Of a stretch of DNA of 64,000 bases, positions 41,263-49,143 are shown piece by piece (within the stretch, counting starts at the first letter, position 1; each line of letters starts with the position of its first letter). The position numbers and the translations under genes are program-made. Location of the stretch: the NCBI GenBank assembly GCA_046351555.1, contig JAXLYI010000010.1:245391-309390 (forward strand). Direction: 5' to 3'. The DNA comes from CAISKJ01 sp046351555. GTDB taxonomy: Bacteria > Myxococcota_A > Polyangia > Polyangiales > Ga0077539. The notes under the pieces are model-generated. The model saw nothing but the letters and a program-made list of their open reading frames with translations. It was not told where the DNA came from and did not search any database.

Positions 41263-44238
41263 ATGGACGACAGCGACCCCCCCGCGCCCACCTTCAGCCG
41301 ACGGGCCTTCCTGCGCGCCGCGGGGCTGCTCGGCGCCGCCGCGGCCGCCGCGCCGCTCGCGATGCGGGCGCGCGAGGCGATGGCCGACCCCGACCCGCCC
41401 GACCGCGACGCCGACCTGGTGTTCGTCCACACGGTGTGTCGCGGGTGCGAGGGCAACTGCGGCGTGAAGGCGAAGCTGCGGCGCGGCCGGATCCTCTCGC
41501 TCACGGGCAACCCCTACCACCCGCACAACCGCGGCGACGTCGACCGCGTCTCGTTCAGTCGCACGCCCGCGGAGGTTCGCACCGAGGGCGCGGCGCTGTG
41601 CGCGCGGGGGCTCGCGGCGGCGCAGCTCGTGTACGACCCGCAGCGCGTTCAGCACCCGCTCCGGCGCGTCGGGCCGCGGGGCTCGGGCCGCTGGGAGACG
41701 GTCACCTGGGCCACCGCGCTCCGCGACATCGCCGCGCGCCTCAACGCGCTCATCCCCTTCGACGAGCGGCTCACGCGCGACATCGACGCGCGCTCGCCCG
41801 ACCTCGGCAAGGTCGCCAACCAGCTCGTGTTCGCCCCCGGCCGCGCGGGCGAGCGCGCCCTCGCCGAGCGCATCTTCCGCGCGGGCTACGGCACCGTGAA
41901 CCACGCCGTCGACCTCGGCTCCCTCGCCGACGGCGCCCGCGCCGCGACCGCGCTCGCCACCGCCGACACGGCAGCCGGCGCCGCGGGCGTCGACGCGCTG
42001 CGCCCCGACTTCGACCGCGCTTCGTACGTCCTCGTCTTCGGCGGCAACCCCGCGGAGTCCGGCGGCGCGACGCCCGCCCTCGCGCGCAAGGTGGCCGACC
42101 TCCGCGACGCGCGCCGAACCGGTGGCGCCGGCCGCCTCGTCGTCGTCGACCCGCGCTTCTCCACCACCGCCGCGAAGGCCGACCTCTGGGTCCCGATCAA
42201 GCCCGGCGGCGACACCGCCCTCGCGCTCGGCGTCGCGCGGGTGATCCTCGACCGGGCGCGCCACGACGCGGCCTTCCTCGGCAACGCCAACCGCGCCGCC
42301 GCCGCGGCCGCCGGCGAGCCCTGCTACACCGACGCCACCTGGCTCGTCGTCACCGAACCCGGCCACGCGAGCGAAGGCCGCTGGCTCACCGCCGCCGACG
42401 CGGGCCTCTCGTCACCCGCAAGCGCCGCGTCGCCCGTGTGCATCCGCGCCGCGGACGGAGCGCCCGCCGAGGTCGCGCTCGCCGCCGGCGCGCCTGCGGT
42501 GGTGGGTCGGTTGCTCCCGACGGACGCGGGGCGTGACGACGTCACCGTCAACGGGGTTCGGTGTCGCTCGGCCTTCGGGCTCTACCGCGCCGCCGTCTTC
42601 GAGCAGACCCTCGACCAGTACGCCGTCGCCTCGGGCGTCGACGCGGCCGTCATCACGCAGCTCGCCACCGACCTCGCCGCCGCCGGCCGCCGCGGGTCGG
42701 CCTGGGCCGCGGGCGGCGCCGTGCTGCGCGCGCAGGGGACGTGGGCCGCGCTCGCCGTCCTGTCGCTCAACTGGCTCCTCGGCAACGTCGACCGGGCCGG
42801 CGGGCTCACGCGCGGCGGCGGCTCCTGGGACGAGCGTCGCGCCACCGGCGGCGTCGATACGACCGCGGTCACGAACGGCGCCACGCCCACCGGGCCGCGC
42901 GTCGACCGGGCCGGCGCCGAGTACGCGTCGGGGCGGTCGTACTTCCAGGGCTTCCCCGCGGCGCGGCAGTGGTATCCGCTCGCGACGAGCGGGGCCGCGC
43001 AGGAGCTCGTCCCGTCGATCGCGCAGGGCTACCCCTACCCGGTGAAGGCGCTGATCACGGCCTCCAACGAGTGGCCCTACGCCGTGCCCGGCGGCCGCTC
43101 GCTGTGGGAACGAACGCTCGGCGACGAGGCCGCGCTGCCGCTCTACGTCGCCATCTCCACCACGCTCGACGAGGCCGCGGTGTGGGCCGACTGGGTCCTC
43201 CCCGAGACCACATGGCTCGAAGCCTGGGGCTTCGCCGGGCCCGACCCCGCCGTCAACGCGAGGCTCACCGCGCTCCAGCAACCCGTCGTCGGCGCCTTCG
43301 ACAGCGTCACCATCGGCGGGACGGGGGGATGGGCCTTCGACCCCACGGCGCGCAACGACTACGCGCCCGAGCTCCCCGACACGCGCACGCTCGGCGACAT
43401 CCTCATCGGGCTCGCCAAGGCCATCTCGCCGCGCTTCCCGGGCGTCGGAGGCGACGCGCTCGGCCTCGGCGTCGGCCTCGACCGCGCGTGGGATTTCTAC
43501 CGCCACCAGGTCGCCAACCTCGCGCGCAACGTCGGCGCGGGCGCGGGCGTCGCCTCGGTGAGCGGGCCCGACATCCTCGCGCGCGGCGGCGCCTTCGCCC
43601 CGCCCGGCAGCGGGTATGACCCCGCCAACGCCGCGCTCCTCGCCAACCGCCACGGGTCGGTGCTCCACCTGTTCCACGCGCGCCTCGCGGTCGCGGCCGA
43701 CGCGGTCACGGGCCGGCGCCCGCGCGGCGTGGCCCACCTCGAGCCCGCGCGCCACCTCGACGGGTCGCCCGTGCGCGACGCGGCCTTCCCCCTCCAGCTC
43801 GTCACGTGGCGGACCGGGACGCGCGGCGAGGTCGCGGGCTCGGCGTCGCCCTGGCTGGTCGGGCTGCGGCCCGGCAACTTCGTCGAGCTCTCCGAGCCCG
43901 ACGCGCGCGCGGCGGGCGTCGAGAGTGGCGACCGCGTGCGCGTGGTGTCGGCCTCCAACCCCGCGGGCGTCGTCGGCGTCGCGCGGGTGGTGAAGGGCTT
44001 GCGGCCCGGCGTGGTGGCCGTCGCGCGAGGCTTCGGCCGCTGGGAGGGAGGAACCCGCTCGCACGTGGTCGACGCGCGCGTGGGGGCCTACGACGTCGCC
44101 CGCGGGCTCGGCGTGTCGCCGATGCCGGTGATGCGCCTCGACGCGGCGCTCGGCGATGTTCCGGTGCACGACCCGGTGGGCGGGCAGTGCTCCTTCGGCG
44201 ACACCTGGGTGCGGGTCGAGCCCGCCGGCGCGCGGTAG
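41263..44238 (+). CDS. Molybdopterin (bis-PGD) oxidoreductase, tetrathionate-reductase-like catalytic subunit
   Basis: 991 aa from ATG 41263; GTG 41236, overlapping the upstream stop, would add 9 residues. A twin-arginine signal SRRAFLRAAGLLGAA sends the folded enzyme to the periplasm. The [4Fe-4S] site is CRGCEGNC with the last Cys in EGAALCARG, followed by VQHPLRRVGPRGSGRWETVTW. Later come molybdopterin-binding segments (FGGNPAESGG, VVVDPRFSTTAAKADLWVPIKPGGDTALALG, WVLPETTWLEAWG). Length and inserts fit the TtrA/ArrA branch. The expected Mo-ligand Cys after the GYGTVNH strand is not apparent (the run reads LGSLADG). Substrate unknown. Confidence 0.88.
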   Translation: MDDSDPPAPTFSRRAFLRAAGLLGAAAAAAPLAMRAREAMADPDPPDRDADLVFVHTVCRGCEGNCGVKAKLRRGRILSLTGNPYHPHNRGDVDRVSFSRTPAEVRTEGAALCARGLAAAQLVYDPQRVQHPLRRVGPRGSGRWETVTWATALRDIAARLNALIPFDERLTRDIDARSPDLGKVANQLVFAPGRAGERALAERIFRAGYGTVNHAVDLGSLADGARAATALATADTAAGAAGVDALRPDFDRASYVLVFGGNPAESGGATPALARKVADLRDARRTGGAGRLVVVDPRFSTTAAKADLWVPIKPGGDTALALGVARVILDRARHDAAFLGNANRAAAAAAGEPCYTDATWLVVTEPGHASEGRWLTAADAGLSSPASAASPVCIRAADGAPAEVALAAGAPAVVGRLLPTDAGRDDVTVNGVRCRSAFGLYRAAVFEQTLDQYAVASGVDAAVITQLATDLAAAGRRGSAWAAGGAVLRAQGTWAALAVLSLNWLLGNVDRAGGLTRGGGSWDERRATGGVDTTAVTNGATPTGPRVDRAGAEYASGRSYFQGFPAARQWYPLATSGAAQELVPSIAQGYPYPVKALITASNEWPYAVPGGRSLWERTLGDEAALPLYVAISTTLDEAAVWADWVLPETTWLEAWGFAGPDPAVNARLTALQQPVVGAFDSVTIGGTGGWAFDPTARNDYAPELPDTRTLGDILIGLAKAISPRFPGVGGDALGLGVGLDRAWDFYRHQVANLARNVGAGAGVASVSGPDILARGGAFAPPGSGYDPANAALLANRHGSVLHLFHARLAVAADAVTGRRPRGVAHLEPARHLDGSPVRDAAFPLQLVTWRTGTRGEVAGSASPWLVGLRPGNFVELSEPDARAAGVESGDRVRVVSASNPAGVVGVARVVKGLRPGVVAVARGFGRWEGGTRSHVVDARVGAYDVARGLGVSPMPVMRLDAALGDVPVHDPVGGQCSFGDTWVRVEPAGAR

Positions 44239-44256
44239 CGGAGAGGAGCGGGAGCG

Positions 44257-44820
44257 ATGCCCCAGTTCGGATGGATCGTGGACCTCCGCCGCTGCGTCGG
44301 CTGCGACGCCTGCGCCGTCGCCTGCAAGTCCGAGATGAACACCGCGCCCGCCGCCGCGCCCCTCACGCTCCGCGCCGGCCGCCCCGTCCAGGTGAACTAC
44401 CGCGCCGTCCTCGCCGTCGAGTCAGGGAGCTATCCCTCCGTCACGCGCGTGTTCGTCACGAGCGCTTGCAACCACTGCGCGGCGCCGCCCTGCGTGCCCG
44501 CCTGCCCGACCCGCGCGGTCACGCGCGACGCGGCCACCGGGCTCGTGCAGATCGCCGCCGCCGCGTGCGTCGGGTGTCGCTACTGCGAGTGGGCGTGCCC
44601 CTACGGCGCGATCCAGTACGACGACGCCTCGGGCAAGGTGGAGAAGTGCACCGGTTGTTCGCACCGCCTCGCCGCCGACCTCGCGCCCGCCTGCGTGGTC
44701 GCCTGCCCGACGGGCGCGCTCCAGTTCACCCGCGACTTCCGCGAGGGGGCCTCCGCGCCGCCCGAGGGCTTCGCCGACCCCGCGCTCGTCCGCCCGTCGA
44801 TCCGCTTCACCGCGCCGTGA
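44257..44820 (+). CDS. Four-cluster ferredoxin subunit of the molybdoenzyme (TtrB/DmsB-like)
   Basis: 187 aa. Four Cys-rich sites: CVGCDACAVACK, CNHCAAPPCVPACPTRA, CVGCRYCEWACPYGA, and CTGC with the later ACVVACPTGA, enough for four [4Fe-4S] clusters. It has no own Tat signal, so it should hitch-hike with the catalytic subunit. It lies 18 bp after that gene and shares 4 bp with the TorD gene. No NrfD/TtrC membrane subunit follows. Confidence 0.93.
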   Translation: MPQFGWIVDLRRCVGCDACAVACKSEMNTAPAAAPLTLRAGRPVQVNYRAVLAVESGSYPSVTRVFVTSACNHCAAPPCVPACPTRAVTRDAATGLVQIAAAACVGCRYCEWACPYGAIQYDDASGKVEKCTGCSHRLAADLAPACVVACPTGALQFTRDFREGASAPPEGFADPALVRPSIRFTAP

Positions 44821-45488
44821 GCGACCCCGCGCGTCTCTCCTCGGAAGAACTCGTCGCGCTCCGCCGCGACCTCGCCTCGCTGCTCGCGGGCCTGCTCGTC
44901 GCGCCGCCCACCGACGCCGCGCTCGCCGCGCTGCGCGACCCCGACGCGGCCCGCGCGCTCGAAGCCGCCGTCGGCCCCGAGGCGTCCGCCGCGCTCGCCA
45001 CGCTCGACCGCGAGCGCCCCGCCGCCGCGCTGCGCGAGGAGTTCTTCGCGCTGCTCGCGGTGCCGGGACCGCGCTACCGGCCGCCGTTCGAATCGCTCCA
45101 CTGCGACGATGGCGCGGGCGGCGAAGATGCGCCCCACGGACTCGCGGGCGAGGCAGCCGTTCGCGTCGCCGAGCGCTTCCGCCGCGCGGGCTTCGCGGTG
45201 GCCGTCCCCGAGCTCCCCGACCACGCCGGCTGCGAGCTCGCCTTCCTCGCCGCGCTGCTCGACGCCGAGCGCGAAGCACTCGCCCGCGGTGATACGTCCG
45301 CCGCGCGCCGGGCCGCCCGCGAGGCCGCGGAGTTCGCCCGCGCCCACCCGCTACGCTGGCTCGACGTCTGGGCCCGCTCCCTCGCCGACGACCCCGCCGC
45401 CGTGCTCTACCCCGCCGTCGGCGCCCTCGCCGCCGCCCTCGCGCGCGCCGTCGCCCGCGCCGTCCCCGCGCTGCCCGTCGTCCGCTGA
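44817..45488 (+). CDS. TorD/DmsD-family molybdoenzyme chaperone
   Basis: 223 aa, GTG start overlapping the FeS subunit stop (GTGA). It is all-helical, with family segments EEFFALLAVPGPRYRPPFESLH, ELPDHAGCELAFLAALLDAE (the E-L-D-H region) and HPLRWLDVWARSLAD. Such chaperones bind the Tat peptide and help cofactor loading of the catalytic subunit in the cytoplasm. Its 3' end overlaps the 3' end of the opposite-strand small gene by 138 bp. Confidence 0.88.
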   Translation: MSDPARLSSEELVALRRDLASLLAGLLVAPPTDAALAALRDPDAARALEAAVGPEASAALATLDRERPAAALREEFFALLAVPGPRYRPPFESLHCDDGAGGEDAPHGLAGEAAVRVAERFRRAGFAVAVPELPDHAGCELAFLAALLDAEREALARGDTSAARRAAREAAEFARAHPLRWLDVWARSLADDPAAVLYPAVGALAAALARAVARAVPALPVVR

Positions 45489-45704
45489 GCGCGGGAGCAC
45501 CCGGCGCATCGCGTTGAGCGCCCGCAGCACCGTCGCGTGCTGGCGCATCACCGCCCGCGCGCGCTCGACGCCCTCGTCGACGTCCGCGCCGCGCGACGCC
45601 GCCACCGTGGCCGTTCGCACCAGCGACGTGAGCTCGTCGTGGAAGCGCCGCAGCTCCTCGCGCGACCCGAACCTCAGCGCCTCGCCGTCGTCGTCGTACT
45701 TCAT
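45351..45704 (-). CDS. Small hypothetical protein at the end of the cytochrome operon
   Basis: 117 aa. The first 70 residues (MKYDDDGEALRFGSREELRR..., ERARAVMRQHATVLRALNAM) are helical and charged; the last 45 are Gly/Glu/Asp-rich and encoded antisense to the TorD gene. The ATG overlaps the stop of the 33-haem cytochrome (ATGA at 45701-45704), which supports real translation. No domain recognised and no export signal. It might be a cytosolic accessory factor, or the C-terminal part may be mere read-through to a distant stop. Confidence 0.55.
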   Translation of the reverse strand: MKYDDDGEALRFGSREELRRFHDELTSLVRTATVAASRGADVDEGVERARAVMRQHATVLRALNAMRRVLPRSADDGQRGDGAGDGAREGGGEGADGGVEHGGGVVGEGAGPDVEPA

Positions 45705-47920
45705 GGCCGTCCCGTCCCGAAGGGGTGACACGACTGGCACCGCGGCGCGTCGGGGAAGTGGTTCGCGCGGTCCTGGTGGCACGCGACGCACTGGGCGCGG
45801 GCGGGCGAGGCCGTGCCGTGCGACGTGTGGCACGAGGCGCACTGCGCGTGCGCGGGGTGGCCGTGGAGCAGCGACCCCGCCGTCCGCGCGTGGCAGCTCG
45901 CGCACGTCGGCGGCGTGAGCCCCGGCCGCTGGTGACAGTTGGCGCAGGCCTGGTGCGCCGGCGCAGCCCCGCGCGCGGCCGTGGCCTCCGCGGTGTGGCA
46001 GCTCGCGCAGCGCGACCACCAGCCCCCGGCGCCGGTCGGCCGGTCGACGTGCGGCGCGTGGCATTGCGTGCACTGCGCGTGGCGGCCGGTGTGGGTGGTG
46101 TTCGCCTGCGCCGCGTGGCAGCTCGCGCAGGCGGCGCGCGGCGTCGGCCCGTGGGTGTCGTGGCACTGCGTGCACTGGCCCGCGTGGGGCGTCCCCTCGG
46201 GCCAGGTTCGCGCGCTCGCGGCGGGCTGCGCGTGGCACGTCTGGCAGCGGTTCGCGGCCTCGCGCGCGGGACGGTGCGGCGCGTGGCAGCCCTGGCAGCG
46301 GTCGTGACCGGCGCCGTTGGCCCGGACGCCCGCGTGGCACGACGCGCAGGTGGCGTTGGCCCGCGGGGCGTCGGCGTGCGGCGCGTGGCACTGGACGCAG
46401 CTCCCCTGGTGGGTCGCTCCCTCCGCCGAGGGCTGCTGGTGGCAGCGGGAGCACGCGGCGCGCGCGGCTTCGGGGGCGGCGTTGTGGTCGCGGTGGCAGC
46501 TCGCGCAGTCGCGGTGCGGCGCGTCCGAGCGCGCGGCGGCGCCGGCGGCCTCGGGCGCGTGGCAGCGGGCGCAGGCGGTGGCGGTGGCGCCGGGCGCGCC
46601 GTGCGGCGTGTGGCAGTTGGTGCAGTCGCGGTGGCGCTCAGGGCCGTGGCTCACGCCGCGCGCCGGGGCCTCGTGGCAGCGCTCGCACGCGTCCGACGAC
46701 GGGGGCGACGCGGCGTGGCGCTGGTGGCACGAGAGGCAGTCGCGGTGCGGCGCCGGGGGCGCGCGGCGGGCGGCGGATGCGGGCTCCGCGTGGCAGCGCG
46801 CGCAGGTGGCGGCCGTCGGGTTGGGCGCGTGCGGGTCGTGGCAGCCGACGCACTCGTTGTGGCCGCGCGTCGTGCGGGGGAGCGCGGTCGAGGGCTCCGC
46901 GTGGCACCCGCGGCAGTCGTCGGTTCGCGCGGCCCAGGTGTGCGGCCGGTGGCAGCTCGCGCAGGCGCCGTCGTGCGGCCAGCTCGTCCGCTCGGGGGCC
47001 GCGGGCGCCCCGGCATCCCCGTGCGCGTCGGGAACCGCCGCGGCCGCGCCGGCGACGGTGGTGACCCACGGCGCGAGGCGCTGCCGGTCGAGCGCACCCG
47101 ACTCCGAACGCGGGGGCGGCGGCGCGTGGCAGCGCCCGCAGTCGGCGCCGGCGCGCGCGCGGTCGGCGTGGGCCGCGTGGCAGCCGAGGCAGTCGCGGTG
47201 GCCCGCGGGGCCGGCGTTCACCTGCGCGGCGATGTTGCCCTGGTGGCAGCCGGTGCACTCGCCCGCCGACGAGCCCGTCGCGCCCGCGCCCCGGTGCGGG
47301 TCGTGGCACCCCTTGCAGTCCATCGCGCCGTGCACGCGCGACGCGTCGACGCGCGCGCCGCCCGCGGGCGACGGCGGGGCCACGGCGTGGGGCGAGGCGC
47401 CCGCCGCGGGTTCGGCGCGGAAGGCGTGGCACTGCACGCACGAGGCTTCCCCGCGGGGCTCGCCGCGCATCGGGACGTCGCGGTGGCACGACAGGCAGCG
47501 CGCGCCTTCCGAAGGGCGGCCGTGCAGCGACGCGCCGTGGCACTGGACGCAGTCGACCCTCCCCTCGCCGTGGCGGGCGTGGCCCTCGGTGGTGGCGAGG
47601 CGGCGCCACGAGGCCGTTCGCCCGCGGTGGCAGGTGTTGCAGTCGCCGCTCGCGACGCGCCCGTGGTCGTGCCCGGCGCGGGATCCCACCGCGGCGCGGG
47701 CGAGCAGGCCCAGGCGCGAGGCGGCGGTGGTCTGGTGGCACGACGCGCAGCCCATCGCGGCGTGGCCCTTCGCGTGGGACTCGGCGGCCGCGTGGCAGCG
47801 GACGCAGAGCGCCGGCGAGCGAGCCGCCCGCTCGGCCCCGCCCACGAGCGCGAAGAGGGCGAGCGCCACGGCGACGAGCGCGCCCCACCCGGGCCTCGCG
47901 CGGCGGGCTCCCTCGGTCAC
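45701..47920 (-). CDS. Giant multihaem c-type cytochrome with 33 CxxCH motifs
   Basis: 739 aa from GTG 47920 (GTGA overlap with the 9-haem gene). An N-terminal hydrophobic helix (WGALVAVALALFALVGG) works as signal peptide or membrane anchor; there is no lipobox. I count 33 CxxCH sites, one per 22 residues, the first at CVRCH (residue about 38) and the last at CQSCH near the C-terminus. The middle is a repeat of about 36 residues: a CxxCHxxH site followed by CxRCHAxP, as in CLSCHQRH...CERCHEAP. Extra His between units would give bis-His ligation. This predicts an extended haem wire in the periplasm. The downstream small gene is translationally coupled. Confidence 0.92.
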   Translation of the reverse strand: MTEGARRARPGWGALVAVALALFALVGGAERAARSPALCVRCHAAAESHAKGHAAMGCASCHQTTAASRLGLLARAAVGSRAGHDHGRVASGDCNTCHRGRTASWRRLATTEGHARHGEGRVDCVQCHGASLHGRPSEGARCLSCHRDVPMRGEPRGEASCVQCHAFRAEPAAGASPHAVAPPSPAGGARVDASRVHGAMDCKGCHDPHRGAGATGSSAGECTGCHQGNIAAQVNAGPAGHRDCLGCHAAHADRARAGADCGRCHAPPPPRSESGALDRQRLAPWVTTVAGAAAAVPDAHGDAGAPAAPERTSWPHDGACASCHRPHTWAARTDDCRGCHAEPSTALPRTTRGHNECVGCHDPHAPNPTAATCARCHAEPASAARRAPPAPHRDCLSCHQRHAASPPSSDACERCHEAPARGVSHGPERHRDCTNCHTPHGAPGATATACARCHAPEAAGAAARSDAPHRDCASCHRDHNAAPEAARAACSRCHQQPSAEGATHQGSCVQCHAPHADAPRANATCASCHAGVRANGAGHDRCQGCHAPHRPAREAANRCQTCHAQPAASARTWPEGTPHAGQCTQCHDTHGPTPRAACASCHAAQANTTHTGRHAQCTQCHAPHVDRPTGAGGWWSRCASCHTAEATAARGAAPAHQACANCHQRPGLTPPTCASCHARTAGSLLHGHPAHAQCASCHTSHGTASPARAQCVACHQDRANHFPDAPRCQSCHPFGTGRP

Positions 47921-49143
47921 CGCGGGTCCCCCGTGCGCGCGCGCAGCGCCAGGAGCGCGCCGAGCACGAGGAAGAGGGCCGCGGCCGGCGCCCACGCGCG
48001 GCGCTGGCGGTCGCGCCGGGAGAGGGCGCGTCGGACGGCGGCGCGGGCCTCGCAGGCGGCGCCGGTCACCGCGGCGGCGGCCTCGCGCGCGGCGGCCTCG
48101 TCGAGCGTGTGGAGCTCGACGTCGAGCCTCCGCTGCGCGGCCCGCGCGGCCTCGAGGCGCGCGCCCGCCTCGGGCACGGTGAAGCCCGCGGCGTCGGCGC
48201 GGCGGAGCTCGTCCTCGGCGTCGTCGACGGCCCGCAGCGCGCCCGCCCGCGCGGCCGCGAGGCGCCCCGCGGTTTCGAACGACCGCTGCGACCCGCCGTG
48301 GCACCGCGCGCACACGCTCGACGCGCCGCCGCCGAGCAGGGCGCCGTCGACCTCGCTGACCCCGTGGCTCCCGTGGCAGCGAACGCAGCCGCTGAAGCCG
48401 AGGCGCGCGAACGGCTGCGCGTGCGGGCTCCGCGCGAAGGCCGCGGCCTCGTCGGCGTGGCACGCGCCGCAGCGCCCGCCGGGGCCGCCCGACTCCTGGT
48501 ACTCGCCGTGCGCGCCGTGGCAGTCGGCGCAGGCCGGGGCCCCGGGGTCGTGGCGGTCGAGGAGCGCGCGCCCGTGCACGCTCCCGCGCCACGCGGAGGG
48601 CGGCTCCGCGGCGTGGCCCGGGGCGCGCGGGGCGTTCTCGTGGCAGCGGCCGCAGGTGGTCGCGACGCGGCTGTCGTGGACGGGCGAGCGGAGGTCGCGC
48701 GTCGGGAGGATGTCGTGGGCGCCGTGGCACGACGCGCACGACGGGGCGTCCGCGCGGTTCGCGGCGACGGCGCGGCCGTGCGGGGCGGCGCGGAAGAGGG
48801 CGAGCTGGTCGGTGGGGAGCGCGTCGTTGGTGCGGCGGACGAAGCGGGCATCGGCGTGGCAGCCCCCGCAGCGGTCGGCCACCTCGGCGGGCGACGGGCG
48901 CGCGACGAAGCCCGCGGCGGGGTCGTGGGCGCTCGCGGTCGACTCGTTGGCGCGGCCGCCGTGGCACGACGAGCAGCCCACCTGCGGCGCGGCGTGGACG
49001 CTCGCTGCCACCTGCTCGGCGGGCCCGCGCAGTCGAGGCTCGCGGAGGCCCGCGTGGCACGAACCGCAGCGCTCCTGCGCGCCGACGGCGGGTGCCGCCA
49101 GCGCGAGGGCGAGGGCGAAAGCGAGGTCAGCGGAGCAGCGCAA
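47917..49143 (-). CDS. Nine-haem c-type cytochrome with C-terminal coiled coil and membrane anchor
   Basis: 408 aa from TTG 49143, chosen because GGAGGG lies 7 bases upstream and the resulting signal peptide (ADLAFALALALAAPAVGAQ) is good. Nine CxxCH sites (CGSCH, CSSCH, CGGCH, CASCH, CGRCH, CADCH, CGACH, CVRCH, CARCH) fill residues 28-260, several with the CxxCHGxH form of MtrA/DmsE-like cytochromes. A helical Ala/Arg/Glu region with coiled-coil character and a last transmembrane helix (AAALFLVLGALLAL) follow. It overlaps the cytochrome b gene by 17 bp. By position it may replace cytochrome c1 as acceptor of the Rieske protein. Confidence 0.88.
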   Translation of the reverse strand: MRCSADLAFALALALAAPAVGAQERCGSCHAGLREPRLRGPAEQVAASVHAAPQVGCSSCHGGRANESTASAHDPAAGFVARPSPAEVADRCGGCHADARFVRRTNDALPTDQLALFRAAPHGRAVAANRADAPSCASCHGAHDILPTRDLRSPVHDSRVATTCGRCHENAPRAPGHAAEPPSAWRGSVHGRALLDRHDPGAPACADCHGAHGEYQESGGPGGRCGACHADEAAAFARSPHAQPFARLGFSGCVRCHGSHGVSEVDGALLGGGASSVCARCHGGSQRSFETAGRLAAARAGALRAVDDAEDELRRADAAGFTVPEAGARLEAARAAQRRLDVELHTLDEAAAREAAAAVTGAACEARAAVRRALSRRDRQRRAWAPAAALFLVLGALLALRARTGDPR

